From Chitinophaga sp. (GTDB taxonomy: Bacteria > Bacteroidota > Bacteroidia > Chitinophagales > Chitinophagaceae), in the NCBI RefSeq assembly GCF_019236475.1, contig NZ_JAFAIX010000013.1:434001-498000 (forward strand): 64,000 nt of DNA, given 5' to 3'. Each line of letters begins with the position of its first letter. Positions within the stretch are counted from its first letter, which is position 1. Below are positions 16,254 through 24,586 of the stretch, in pieces. A model generated the notes under the pieces. The model made no database searches. It had not been told where the DNA came from and saw nothing but the letters and a program-made list of their open reading frames with translations. The position numbers were made by a program, and so were the translations under genes.

Positions 16254-16305
16254 TCAGATAATCCGTTGTTACTTAGGCTCCTGAGCATCCTATGCCGAAA
16301 GTATT

Positions 16306-16341
16306 ATAGCCGTACCACCTCGGTGGAACGGCTATTTTTTT
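16306..16341 (+). terminator. Intrinsic terminator of the DUF2795 gene
   Basis: ATAGCCGTACCACC (16306-16319) pairs with GGTGGAACGGCTAT (16322-16335) with one mismatch, followed by a run of T. A textbook rho-independent terminator. Confidence 0.85.
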
Positions 16342-16660
16342 AGCTGTCATCTCCCAATAATATTCTTAATCGCCAGCTTCAGCTACGCAGTGCGTAGCCA
16401 ATTCCCGCTTGCCAGTGCAGCGTCAGTGCCTAACCGGCCTGTATTCGCCAGCTCCAAAACGCAGTTCGATCATTCGCCATCTTAACAACACAATCTTCGC
16501 TTGCCAGCGAAGCGTCACCGCGCGCAGCGCGGAACTGCGCAAGTTGACAGCAAAGCTGTCAACTTATAACTCCCCGCATATGATTTATAAATCGACATCT
16601 TCGATGTCGATTTTGTCTGTTCCGCCCTGCGGGCGGTGGCGCTACGCTAGTTAGATTAAT
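16342..16660. repeat. Gene-free array of short perfect hairpins
   Basis: A series of independent palindromes, mostly with 3-nt loops: GCTACGC/GCGTAGC (16382-16398, loop AGT); CTTCGCT/AGCGAAG (16495-16512, 4-nt loop); CCGCGC/GCGCGG (16518-16532, loop GCA); AAGTTGACAGC/GCTGTCAACTT (16541-16565, loop AAA); AAATCGACATC/GATGTCGATTT (16589-16613, loop TTC); CCGCCC/GGGCGG (16622-16636, loop TGC). A 20-nt direct repeat beginning CGCTTGCCAG occurs at 16406-16425 and 16498-16517 (18 of 20 identical). No gene is supported. The ATC-TTC-GAT hairpin followed by TTTTGTCTGT and the GGGCGG hairpin resembles a diverged copy of the B-A composite element. Confidence 0.85.
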
Positions 16661-16661
16661 A

Positions 16662-16693
16662 AAAAAGGCGATACCGATTGGTATCGCCTTTTT
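16662..16693. terminator. Bidirectional terminator, fabI side
   Basis: AAAAAGGCGATACC (16662-16675) pairs with GGTATCGCCTTTTT (16680-16693), a 14-bp perfect stem with a GATT loop and T-runs in both directions. It lies just past the fabI stop. Confidence 0.85.
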
Positions 16694-16717
16694 CTATATT
16701 GATCTTGTAAATCCTTA

Positions 16718-17530
16718 CTATTTCTCCATCTGAGCAACCACACCAGCAGAAATACCAGTGTAAGAGAAACCACCATCGTGATAGAGGTTCTGCATAGTCA
16801 CCATTTTGGTCAGATCTGAGAACAGGGTAACTGCGTAATCAGCACATTGATCAGCAGAAGCATTACCCAGTGGGCTCATTTCTTCAGCATAGCGCATGAA
16901 ACCATCGAAGCCTTGTACGCCGCTACCAGCAGTTGTTTTAACTGGCGACTGAGAAATGGTATTGATACGTACTTTTTTGTGTACGCCATAGTGGTAACCA
17001 AAGCTACGTGCAATAGACTGCAACAGCGCTTTAGCATCTGCCATTTCACCGTAATCAGGGAATACGCGTTCTGCAGCGATGTAAGACAGCGCAATTACAG
17101 AAGACCATTCGTTCAGTGCATCCAGTTTATAAGCTGTTTGCAGCACGCGGTGTAAAGAAATAGCAGAGATATCGAATGTTTTGTGGTTAAAGTCGTAATC
17201 CAGGTCGGTATAGCTTCTTCCTTTACGAATGTTCATACCCATAGCTACAGAGTGCAGTATGAAATCGATCTTACCGCCAAAATGCTCCATAGATTTAGTG
17301 AACAGGTTGTTCAGATCATCCATGTTGGTCACATCAGCAGGAATAACCGGCGCATTGCAGGTATCCGCCAGCTTTTTAATTTCACCCATGCGAAGGGCAA
17401 TAGGGGCATTGGTAAGCACGATTTCAGCGCCTTCTTCCACACAACGAAGTGCAGTTCTCCAAGCGATAGACTTTTCATCTAATGCGCCAAAGATGATACC
17501 TTTTTTCCCTTTTAATAAGTTATGAGCCAT
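16718..17530 (-). CDS. fabI: Enoyl-[acyl-carrier-protein] reductase (NADH), FabI
   Basis: A cytosolic enzyme of type II fatty acid synthesis that reduces the enoyl-ACP double bond. About 270 aa, normal for FabI. The Rossmann start reads L-L-K-G-K-K-G-I-I-F-G-A with the shortened nucleotide loop of this family, then S-I-A-W. The catalytic pair is in S-Y-I-A-A-E-R-V-F-P-D-Y-G-E-M-A-D-A-K, giving the Tyr-x6-Lys spacing. P-V-K-T-T-A-G-S-G precedes the substrate loop. I chose M-A-H-N-L-L-K at 17530 because the upstream in-frame start at 17554 lies in the promoter box (17552-17559). Confidence 0.95.
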   Translation of the reverse strand: MAHNLLKGKKGIIFGALDEKSIAWRTALRCVEEGAEIVLTNAPIALRMGEIKKLADTCNAPVIPADVTNMDDLNNLFTKSMEHFGGKIDFILHSVAMGMNIRKGRSYTDLDYDFNHKTFDISAISLHRVLQTAYKLDALNEWSSVIALSYIAAERVFPDYGEMADAKALLQSIARSFGYHYGVHKKVRINTISQSPVKTTAGSGVQGFDGFMRYAEEMSPLGNASADQCADYAVTLFSDLTKMVTMQNLYHDGGFSYTGISAGVVAQMEK

Positions 17531-17551
17531 TTGGTCAAAAATTAATTTCGG

Positions 17552-17559
17552 CAAAAATA
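17552..17559 (-). promoter_or_regulatory. -7 promoter box for fabI
   Basis: Reads TATTTTTG on the minus strand, 21 nt before the chosen ATG. Confidence 0.6.
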
Positions 17560-17592
17560 GTCGTTATAGTTGAAAAAAGCTATTTGATTTCT

Positions 17593-19239
17593 TTAGCGGA
17601 CCATTTCCCTTGCATTTTCAAGGGCAGCGGCCGTAGGCTTCTCTCCGCTCAACATTTGAGCAATCTTGTTGACCCGTTCTTCCAACGTCAGCAGACGTAC
17701 GCTGGTACGTACTTTTTCAGCGGCGGCATCCTTATACACGAAGTAGTGAGCATCTGCCTTTCCTGCGATCTGCGGCTGGTGCGTAATGCAAATGATCTGG
17801 TGATCTAGGGCAAGGTCTTTCAGGATAATACCCACCTGCTTGGCGGCTTCGCCAGAAATACCTGTATCTATTTCGTCGAATATTAATGTAGGGAGATGAA
17901 CAGACTGCGCTACCAATGATTTTACACACAGCATGATACGGGACAACTCACCGCCGGAGGCCACTTTGCCTACTGGCGCAAACTGGTTGCTTTTGTTCGC
18001 ATCAAAGAGTAGATCTATTGTATCCTGCCCATGTGCATTCAGTTCGCCGGTAACAATATCCACCTTCATGCGCGCATTAGGCATACCCACTTGCGACAGC
18101 AATTCATTTACTTTTCTTTCAAAAGGCACTGCCGCTTCTTTACGTGCCATCGTGATCGTTTCCGCCATTTGCAGTAATTGTTCTTGCAAACGCACCTGTT
18201 CCGCTTCCAACGCAGCTAATTGATCATCTAGATTGAGTACGCCAGCTACTTTTTGTTCCAGGTTATCTCGGATTTCCAACAGTTCAGTGGTGGTTTGTAC
18301 CCCGTGTTTCTTAAAGAAACGGTAGCCTTGTGCGAGTCTTTCATTTACCTGCTCAATACGGGCTCCATCATACTGTACCTGATCGCTCAGGCGGTCAATA
18401 TCTCCGGTAATATCTTGGAGTTCCACGTAGGCTGATTGCATTCGTTCAGCCACTGCCGGTACATCCTTATGGAAGTTGGATATTGCTAGAAGGGAGGATT
18501 GAATCTGTTTCAACTGTTGCAGGATAGGCTGTTCGTCTTCCTTCAGTTGAAAATATACGCGGGAGAGTGTGTTTTTAATCTCTTCTGCGTGACTCAGTAC
18601 CTGTAATTCCCCATCCAGGTCTTCAATTTCATTTTCTTTAAAATCCGCTTCCAGCAGCTCATCCAGCAGGAATTTATTATAATCTAATTCCTTGTTGGCT
18701 ACATCTCTGCTGTCGGACAGTTCTTTATATTTCCGATGTACCTGCTGGTATTGCAGGAACAGTTGTTGGTATTGTTGTAATGCCGATGGCTTGGCGAGGG
18801 CATCAATGACTTCTCGTTGAAAATCTGCATTTCCTAGTTCCAGGGTATCGAACTGCTGGTGCAGGTCTACGAGGAACTGGCTAAGGGAAGAAAGTTGGGA
18901 GATGTTGACAGGCGTATCATTGACAAAAGCCCTGGATTTGCCGGCAGCGCTGATCTCTCTGCGGATGATCAGTTGATCTTCCACATCCAGTTCATGTTCC
19001 TGTAGGAAGTTAGCTACCTGGTTGTTTTTTACCTGGAAGATGCCTTCTACCACGCATTTGTCTTCTTTATTAAACAGCACACCTGGATCTGCTCTTTCGC
19101 CGAGGATAAGAGAGAGGGCACCGAGCAGAATGGATTTACCCGCACCGGTTTCACCGGTGATTACGTTCAGGTTCCCGGAGAAATCCACTTCCAGGTGATC
19201 GATAATGGCGTAATTCTTAATGATTAAACGCTGTAACAT
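17593..19239 (-). CDS. recN: DNA repair protein RecN
   Basis: A 548-aa SMC-like ATPase that gathers broken DNA ends during double-strand-break repair. Walker A is G-E-T-G-A-G-K-S (29-36) after the typical L-I-I-K-N-Y-A-I-I-D start. A long heptad-rich coiled coil fills about 150-380. The C-terminal head has the signature A-S-G-G-E-L-S-R-I-M-L and Walker B T-L-I-F-D-E-I-D-T-G-I-S-G. It lies between fabI and a TPR protein, all on the minus strand. I see no SOS-type operator. Confidence 0.97.
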   Translation of the reverse strand: MLQRLIIKNYAIIDHLEVDFSGNLNVITGETGAGKSILLGALSLILGERADPGVLFNKEDKCVVEGIFQVKNNQVANFLQEHELDVEDQLIIRREISAAGKSRAFVNDTPVNISQLSSLSQFLVDLHQQFDTLELGNADFQREVIDALAKPSALQQYQQLFLQYQQVHRKYKELSDSRDVANKELDYNKFLLDELLEADFKENEIEDLDGELQVLSHAEEIKNTLSRVYFQLKEDEQPILQQLKQIQSSLLAISNFHKDVPAVAERMQSAYVELQDITGDIDRLSDQVQYDGARIEQVNERLAQGYRFFKKHGVQTTTELLEIRDNLEQKVAGVLNLDDQLAALEAEQVRLQEQLLQMAETITMARKEAAVPFERKVNELLSQVGMPNARMKVDIVTGELNAHGQDTIDLLFDANKSNQFAPVGKVASGGELSRIMLCVKSLVAQSVHLPTLIFDEIDTGISGEAAKQVGIILKDLALDHQIICITHQPQIAGKADAHYFVYKDAAAEKVRTSVRLLTLEERVNKIAQMLSGEKPTAAALENAREMVR

Positions 19240-19283
19240 AAGTCAGGATAATAATAAAATAAGCTAACTGCTATACTCCCCGA

Positions 19284-20771
19284 TCAGATGCCGTTTACAC
19301 GTTGAATCCCGGCTTTGGCACGTGCGTCGAGGGAGTTCTTATAATCGTGGCCTCTCATATCCAGGCATCGCTGATAACACTGGATAGCTTTGGCTTTCTC
19401 GTTTCTTTTCTCAAAGATGTATCCCATTTGGAGGGAAGCTCTGGCAGCGTAATATTCCGGCCTGTTGGCTCCCACCTTCACGGTTACATCATACATCTGA
19501 ATGGCCTTGTCGTCCTGGCCAGTTTCATCGTATATGCGTCCCAGTCGGTAAGCATATTCCAGTTTCTCTTCAATACCTGCAAAATCGGCCGCTTTCTTTG
19601 TCAGTAATAACTTCAATGCCTCATTGAAATAGCCGCCATCACTCAGTAGCCGTACTCTCAACAAGAATGGATTGGGCCATTTGCCGCTTTCCGCCTCTTT
19701 CAGCGCCTGTTTATCCGCATCTGTTTCTGTTCCGCCACGTTTGAAAATCAATTCTCGGTATTTGTTTGCGGCGGCCTGGTTACCCTCCAAATAGTAGTAC
19801 CAACTGAGTCTTTGCAAACATTCCTTCACATAAAACTTCCCTTTGAAGTTATTCACAAAACGCTCCAGGTAAACATGCGCATCTGGATCCAACCTTGTCA
19901 GTTTCAGTAACCCATATACGTAGTTGTAATACTGAATATCCGCATAATCCTCCGAAGTATTTCTTTCCTGCAACACTTTCAGCCCTACCGCTGCCTTTTG
20001 GTTATTCAGGGCCAGATTGGCCACCATCAAAGCGAAGAGGTAATTATTTTTGGTATCCAGTTGTTTGCGGTTAAGGAACTGCCAAGTATCTTCCGGTTTA
20101 TTCACTACGAACAACATGAGATAGCAGTAAAAGTAATAGGATTCCTCTCTGAACAGTTTTGCCTCTGGAGCATTACTTTCTACGAAAGCATTTACATTCT
20201 CCATTCCTTCCTTGATACTGCCTTTCAGGCCCAGGATATTCGTGATCCACTTATATCCCTCCGGAATAGTACCGAATACCGTTTGCATGGTCCCCAACAA
20301 CAATTTGTTGGGAATGAAATTTGGAAAGCGGCGCTGGTTCTCTTTCAGCATCATATAAGCTTTCCTGATTTCCCAGGTGGCATCCCATTTTTCGTTGAAC
20401 TTCACTTTTACCAGTGCCCAATGAAACTTGATAGCCGCCTGTGTATACAGGTAATACGGTGAATCCGCAGACCCTTCTGACATTTTTTCCAACCGGAAAG
20501 ACCGCAAACTTCTCTTGCGGGAGTATTCCGATGCATCCTCATTGAAAAACAGGGGGAAAAAATCCGCATAATCTTCCAAAAAATAAGGCATCAGATTATC
20601 TGGATGTTCCTTCTTCTCTTCTTCCAATAAGGATTTACCTGCGTCCAACCGGAGCTGCATGATAGCGTCATAAGCCTGTTCACACCGGGTGTTAAAGTCA
20701 TAAACCTTTTGCCTTGCACTAACACTGAAGGCTACACTAAGTAGCAAAATGAATGAAACTACGATTCGCAT
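19284..20771 (-). CDS. Secreted TPR-repeat protein of unknown function
   Basis: A 495-aa protein with a signal peptide ending S-V-S-A, so periplasmic or outer-membrane associated. Helical repeats dominate. The clearest TPR units are in the last third (A-Y-R-L-G-R-I-Y-D-E-T-G-Q-D-D-K-A-I-Q-M-Y and M-G-Y-I-F-E-K-R-N-E-K-A-K-A-I-Q-C-Y). The middle is rich in Tyr/Phe/Leu helices (residues about 80-260) with less regular spacing. The domain organisation suggests a scaffold or protein-interaction role. It lies 44 nt upstream of recN on the same strand, but nothing ties it to repair. I do not recognise a named family. Confidence 0.8.
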   Translation of the reverse strand: MRIVVSFILLLSVAFSVSARQKVYDFNTRCEQAYDAIMQLRLDAGKSLLEEEKKEHPDNLMPYFLEDYADFFPLFFNEDASEYSRKRSLRSFRLEKMSEGSADSPYYLYTQAAIKFHWALVKVKFNEKWDATWEIRKAYMMLKENQRRFPNFIPNKLLLGTMQTVFGTIPEGYKWITNILGLKGSIKEGMENVNAFVESNAPEAKLFREESYYFYCYLMLFVVNKPEDTWQFLNRKQLDTKNNYLFALMVANLALNNQKAAVGLKVLQERNTSEDYADIQYYNYVYGLLKLTRLDPDAHVYLERFVNNFKGKFYVKECLQRLSWYYYLEGNQAAANKYRELIFKRGGTETDADKQALKEAESGKWPNPFLLRVRLLSDGGYFNEALKLLLTKKAADFAGIEEKLEYAYRLGRIYDETGQDDKAIQMYDVTVKVGANRPEYYAARASLQMGYIFEKRNEKAKAIQCYQRCLDMRGHDYKNSLDARAKAGIQRVNGI

Positions 20772-20964
20772 ACTGACAAAATTCCTGAAATTAAAGCCAA
20801 TCTCAAATTAACAATCTACAATTTTCAAAGTTGCCTTATTCCAGCGAATTTCCTGCCACAAATAAAAAGAACTAATACGCATCGTATATGCGTGGAGGTT
20901 CATGAAAGCAAAACTAATATTTTTAGTAATATGAAACTAATTTTATTAGCTTGCTTTTAATAAA

Positions 20965-20996
20965 AAAGGCCTTTGCCGCATACGGCAAAGGCCTTT
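20965..20996 (-). terminator. Terminator of the zinc-ribbon gene
   Basis: AAAGGCCTTTGCCG (20965-20978) pairs with CGGCAAAGGCCTTT (20983-20996), with a CATA loop. The A-run to its left is a T-run on the minus strand, matching the gene that ends at 21025. Confidence 0.85.
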
Positions 20997-21024
20997 AATT
21001 AGTTTATGCCCGAGGCATTGTCAG

Positions 21025-21777
21025 TTAGATAGTCACAGACGCTTCCAGGTCATTGTCTACCAGGATACGACCACAGTGCTCACACACGATGATTTTCTTA
21101 TGCTGACGGATTTCAGCCTGACGTTGAGGAGGAATCGCGTTAAAGCAACCACCGCAAGAATCACGAACAATGGTAACCACTGCCAGACCATTACGATAGT
21201 TTTTACGGATTTTCTCATATGCAGCCAGCAGACGAGGATCTACTTTAGAACGAGCTTCATCACTCTCTTTTTCAAAACCTTTTTCTTCTTTCTCAGTTTC
21301 TGCAATGATCTTTTCCAGCTCACCTTTCTTGTGCTTCAGGTTCGCTTCTTTATCACTTACAGCTCTTTTAGCGCCTTCCAGCACACGGCTCTTATCCTTT
21401 ATCTCTTCGTTTGCATCCTTGATGTGCTTTTCAGCCAACTTGATTTCAAGGTTCTGCATTTCCACCTCTTTGGTAATCGCCTCAAACTCGCGGTTATTCT
21501 TCACATTGTCCTGCTGCTTCTCATATTTCTTGATCAGCGCCTCTGCTTCCTTAATAGCCGCTTTCTTGTTGGAAACGAAATCCTGGATACCCTTGATCTC
21601 ATTCTCGATGTGTGACTGACGGGTATTCAATCCTTCGATCTCATCCTCCAGGTCCTTTACCTCAATCGGCAACTCCCCTTTCAGCACCTGGATCTCATCC
21701 AGCTTGGAATCAATCTTCTGCAATCTGAGTACAGACGCTAATTTTTCTTCAACGGAGTATTCTTTTACGGTAGCCAT
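21025..21777 (-). CDS. Coiled-coil protein with C4-type zinc ribbon (CdsZ-like)
   Basis: A 250-aa protein. Residues about 15-175 are charged heptad helices (repeated K/E/A/L) forming a long antiparallel coiled coil. The C-terminal end has a four-cysteine zinc ribbon, C-G-G-C then C-E-H-C about 25 residues later, preceded by R-N-G-L-A-V-V-T-I-V. Homologues bind nucleic acid or act in protein targeting and have no firm general function. The gene starts 3 nt after the Nif3-like stop, so the two are co-transcribed, a pairing common in Bacteroidota. Confidence 0.9.
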   Translation of the reverse strand: MATVKEYSVEEKLASVLRLQKIDSKLDEIQVLKGELPIEVKDLEDEIEGLNTRQSHIENEIKGIQDFVSNKKAAIKEAEALIKKYEKQQDNVKNNREFEAITKEVEMQNLEIKLAEKHIKDANEEIKDKSRVLEGAKRAVSDKEANLKHKKGELEKIIAETEKEEKGFEKESDEARSKVDPRLLAAYEKIRKNYRNGLAVVTIVRDSCGGCFNAIPPQRQAEIRQHKKIIVCEHCGRILVDNDLEASVTI

Positions 21778-21780
21778 GTA

Positions 21781-22875
21781 TTATAAATAATTTACCGGGT
21801 TTGTTTTAATCGTAGATTTAAGAGGCGCAAAATTACGGAATTTTTCAGTCAATATATGATAAAATAATTCCACTGTAAACTGCTCGCTCTCAAAATGTCC
21901 GATATCTGCTATAATTACTTGATTATCAGCATCAAAAAATTCATGATATTTAAAATCTGAGGATATGTAGACATCTGCCCCCGCACCAATGGCACGCTTC
22001 AGCAGAAAACTCCCCGCTCCTCCACATAACGCAATCTTTTTCACCGACTTACCCCTCAATGGCGTGTATTTCACACAACCAGTCCCAAACTGCTCCTTCA
22101 CATAACGTAAAAATTGCATCTCTTCCATCTCCTCCGGCAACTCCCCTATCAGCCCCGATCCTACTTCCTGGTAAGCATTATCCAACGCTACCACATCATA
22201 AGCCACTTCCTCATAAGGATGACTGCTCAATAAGGCGGAAATCACCCGACCTTCCAAATATAACGGAAAAATCACTTCCAATTTCGTCTCGACTTCAAAA
22301 TGTCTGCTTCCCTGGGTACCCACATACGGATCCGTCCCCTCTCCAGCCTTAAAAGTACCCTCTCCCTGCCCATTGAAACTGCATTCGCTATATTTCCCTA
22401 TATGCCCGGCCCCAGCCTCAAACAAGGCAGTACGCACTTTCTCGGCATCTGCAACCGGCACAAATGTGTATAACTTTTTCAATAATCCTTTCTTCGGCTG
22501 CAATACCCTGGTTTTTACCAGCCCCAACCGACGGCCCATCTCTGCACAAACACCATCCCGCACATTATCCAGGTTGGTATGCGCCGCATACACGGCTACA
22601 TCATGTTTGATGGCCTTGATGGCTACCCGCTCTACATAATTGGCGCCAGTAATCTTCTTCAACCCACCAAATACAATGGGATGGTGCGCTACCACCAGGT
22701 TACATCCCCTGGCAATGGCTTCATCTATCACCTCTTCGGTGGCATCCAGCGTCAGCAAGACATTGGTGACCTCTCTAGAAGCATCCCCGAATATCAGTCC
22801 GGCATTGTCGTAACTCTCCTGGTACTGCAACGGGGCAAAGCTTTCTATCGCCTGGATAATCTCTTTTATCTTCAT
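21781..22875 (-). CDS. Nif3-like dinuclear metal-centre protein
   Basis: A 364-aa protein of the Nif3/YbgI (GTP cyclohydrolase I type 2-like) family, which assembles as a toroidal hexamer with a two-metal site. The metal motifs are visible in A-H-H-P-I-V-F-G-G, A-A-H-T-N-L-D-N and, near the end, D-I-G-H-F-E-S-E. The middle carries the inserted PII-like domain (about 130-240, opening K-K-L-Y-T-F-V-P) found in the longer members. The true reaction is debated. It is the first gene of a two-gene operon with the zinc-ribbon protein and is divergent from the M32 peptidase gene. Confidence 0.92.
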   Translation of the reverse strand: MKIKEIIQAIESFAPLQYQESYDNAGLIFGDASREVTNVLLTLDATEEVIDEAIARGCNLVVAHHPIVFGGLKKITGANYVERVAIKAIKHDVAVYAAHTNLDNVRDGVCAEMGRRLGLVKTRVLQPKKGLLKKLYTFVPVADAEKVRTALFEAGAGHIGKYSECSFNGQGEGTFKAGEGTDPYVGTQGSRHFEVETKLEVIFPLYLEGRVISALLSSHPYEEVAYDVVALDNAYQEVGSGLIGELPEEMEEMQFLRYVKEQFGTGCVKYTPLRGKSVKKIALCGGAGSFLLKRAIGAGADVYISSDFKYHEFFDADNQVIIADIGHFESEQFTVELFYHILTEKFRNFAPLKSTIKTNPVNYL

Positions 22876-22911
22876 ATGGGTAAAAATTAATGGTTCATTC
22901 CGGCCATCACC

Positions 22912-22919
22912 TACATTTG
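22912..22919 (+). promoter_or_regulatory. -7 promoter box for the M32 peptidase
   Basis: TACATTTG, 16 nt before ATG 22936. Confidence 0.6.
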
Positions 22920-22935
22920 CAAAAAAACATCAGTT

Positions 22936-24432
22936 ATGCCAGGAAGCAAATCTACAGCAGAACAATATGCGGATTACAAACTAAAGATGCAAAAAATTGC
23001 AGATGTTAGAAATGCGATCGCCGTTTTAGGCTGGGACCAAGAAACCTATCTCCCAGAAAAAGGAGCCGGCTTCCGCGGTCAGCAAATTACGACGCTCAGC
23101 ACAATTGCCCATGAACTGTTCACTTCGGAAGAACTAGGCACACTCCTGCACAAACTGAACGGAGATGCTTCACTGGATTCCGTACAACAAAAAAATATCG
23201 CACTCTCCCTGGAAGACTACGAAAAAAATAAAAAATACCCAGCTTCCCTGGTGGCGGAGATCTCCGAAGCTACCAACCAAGCCTATCACGCCTGGATAAA
23301 AGCCCGCAAAGCGAACGACTACAAAGTTTTTGAACCAGCCCTCACCCGAATGGTGGAGCTGAAACGTAAAGAAACGGAGATCCTCGGCTACGAAGGACAT
23401 CCCTACAACGCCCTGGTCAACGAATATGAAAAAGGCGCTAACACGACCATGCTGGATACGATCTTCACGGAAGTGAAAACAGCCCTTTCTCCCCTCCTGG
23501 ATAAGATTTCCCAGCAAAAGCCTGCCCAACGCGATTTCCTACATCGCCACTACGATCGCGATAAGCAATGGCAACTGGGCATCGATATCTTAAAGGAAAT
23601 GGGCTACGATATGAAAGCTGGCCGTCAGGATATTTCTGAACACCCTTTCACGACTAGCTTCAATCCACTGGATGTGCGTGTAACTACGCGCATCGATGAA
23701 AATGATTTCAGTAACATGACCTGGAGCTGCATCCATGAAGGCGGACACGCATTATACGAACAAGGTCTTCCCCAGGAACAATATGGCCTCCCTTGCGGCG
23801 AAGCTGCCAGCCTGGGTATACACGAATCGCAATCCCGCCTATGGGAAAACAATGCCGGCCGTAGTCTCGCTTTCTGGAAATTCCAATATCCACGCCTCCA
23901 GCGCAGCTTCCCGGATAATCTCGGTAACGTGTCTCTCCAAGACTTTTACAAAGCCATCAATCATGTGCAGCCATCCCTGATCCGTACGGAAGCAGATGAA
24001 ATTACTTACCACTTCCACATCATGATCCGCTACGAAATCGAGAAAGGCTTGATCGACGGTAGCATCAGCACAAAAGACCTAAACCATACCTGGAACGATT
24101 ACTATCGTCAATACCTACACGTAAATGTACCGGATGATGTACAAGGCGTATTGCAAGATATCCACTGGTCGCACGGTAGCTTTGGTTACTTCCCCACCTA
24201 CTCCCTCGGTAGCTTCTATGCTGCACAGTTCTTCACTACTGCCCAGAAACAAGTGCCTGAACTGGAAGAAGCCATTGCCAATGGTAATTATCAACCGCTG
24301 TTAGACTGGCTGCGCAATAATATTCATCCATTCGGAAGGTACTATACTTCCAATGAGCTATGCGAAAAAATCACTGGTAAACCGTTACAGTTCAGCTACT
24401 TCCTGGACTACGCGACCAAAAAATTCATATAG
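22936..24432 (+). CDS. Metallocarboxypeptidase, family M32 (Taq-like)
   Basis: A 498-aa cytosolic zinc carboxypeptidase that removes C-terminal residues from peptides. The metal site is H-E-G-G-H (near residues 266-270) in S-C-I-H-E-G-G-H-A-L-Y-E-Q-G, with the third ligand Glu in G-I-H-E-S-Q-S-R-L-W-E-N. Other family blocks are present: the N-terminal W-D-Q-E-T-Y-L-P, the H-P-F before the metal site, and the C-terminal I-H-P-F-G-R-Y-Y. Length is normal. It stands alone on the plus strand, its end convergent with the rhodanese-thioredoxin gene across composite palindrome copy 2. Confidence 0.96.
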   Translation: MPGSKSTAEQYADYKLKMQKIADVRNAIAVLGWDQETYLPEKGAGFRGQQITTLSTIAHELFTSEELGTLLHKLNGDASLDSVQQKNIALSLEDYEKNKKYPASLVAEISEATNQAYHAWIKARKANDYKVFEPALTRMVELKRKETEILGYEGHPYNALVNEYEKGANTTMLDTIFTEVKTALSPLLDKISQQKPAQRDFLHRHYDRDKQWQLGIDILKEMGYDMKAGRQDISEHPFTTSFNPLDVRVTTRIDENDFSNMTWSCIHEGGHALYEQGLPQEQYGLPCGEAASLGIHESQSRLWENNAGRSLAFWKFQYPRLQRSFPDNLGNVSLQDFYKAINHVQPSLIRTEADEITYHFHIMIRYEIEKGLIDGSISTKDLNHTWNDYYRQYLHVNVPDDVQGVLQDIHWSHGSFGYFPTYSLGSFYAAQFFTTAQKQVPELEEAIANGNYQPLLDWLRNNIHPFGRYYTSNELCEKITGKPLQFSYFLDYATKKFI

Positions 24433-24461
24433 GCATGAATGTATGTAAAACACTCTTGCCC

Positions 24462-24490
24462 GTTGTTCCTGCCCTACGAGCAGGAACAAC
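24462..24490. repeat. Composite palindrome copy 2, hairpin A
   Basis: GTTGTTCCTGC (24462-24472) pairs with GCAGGAACAAC (24480-24490), 11 bp. It directly precedes hairpin B, giving the order A-B, inverted relative to copy 1. Confidence 0.85.
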
Positions 24491-24497
24491 TAAAAAA

Positions 24498-24544
24498 ACA
24501 AAAGCAAAAGATTGACGTCTTCGACGTCAATCTTTTGCTTTTGT
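24498..24544. repeat. Composite palindrome copy 2, hairpin B
   Basis: A 22-bp perfect stem (24498-24519 with 24523-24544), with the tip GACGTC-TTC-GACGTC. The outer stem (ACAAAAGCAAAAGATT) differs from the other copies but is fully paired. It lies between the convergent genes ending at 24432 and 24587. Confidence 0.9.
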
Positions 24545-24586
24545 CAAAATTTCTTCTCTCTAAATTATTATGTTAATAACTTTTGG

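Noticed and set aside
16409..16654. 81-codon frame running through the hairpin array
   Set aside because: It reads through several palindromes and has no promoter box or family resemblance; the palindromic structure explains the sequence better than coding does.
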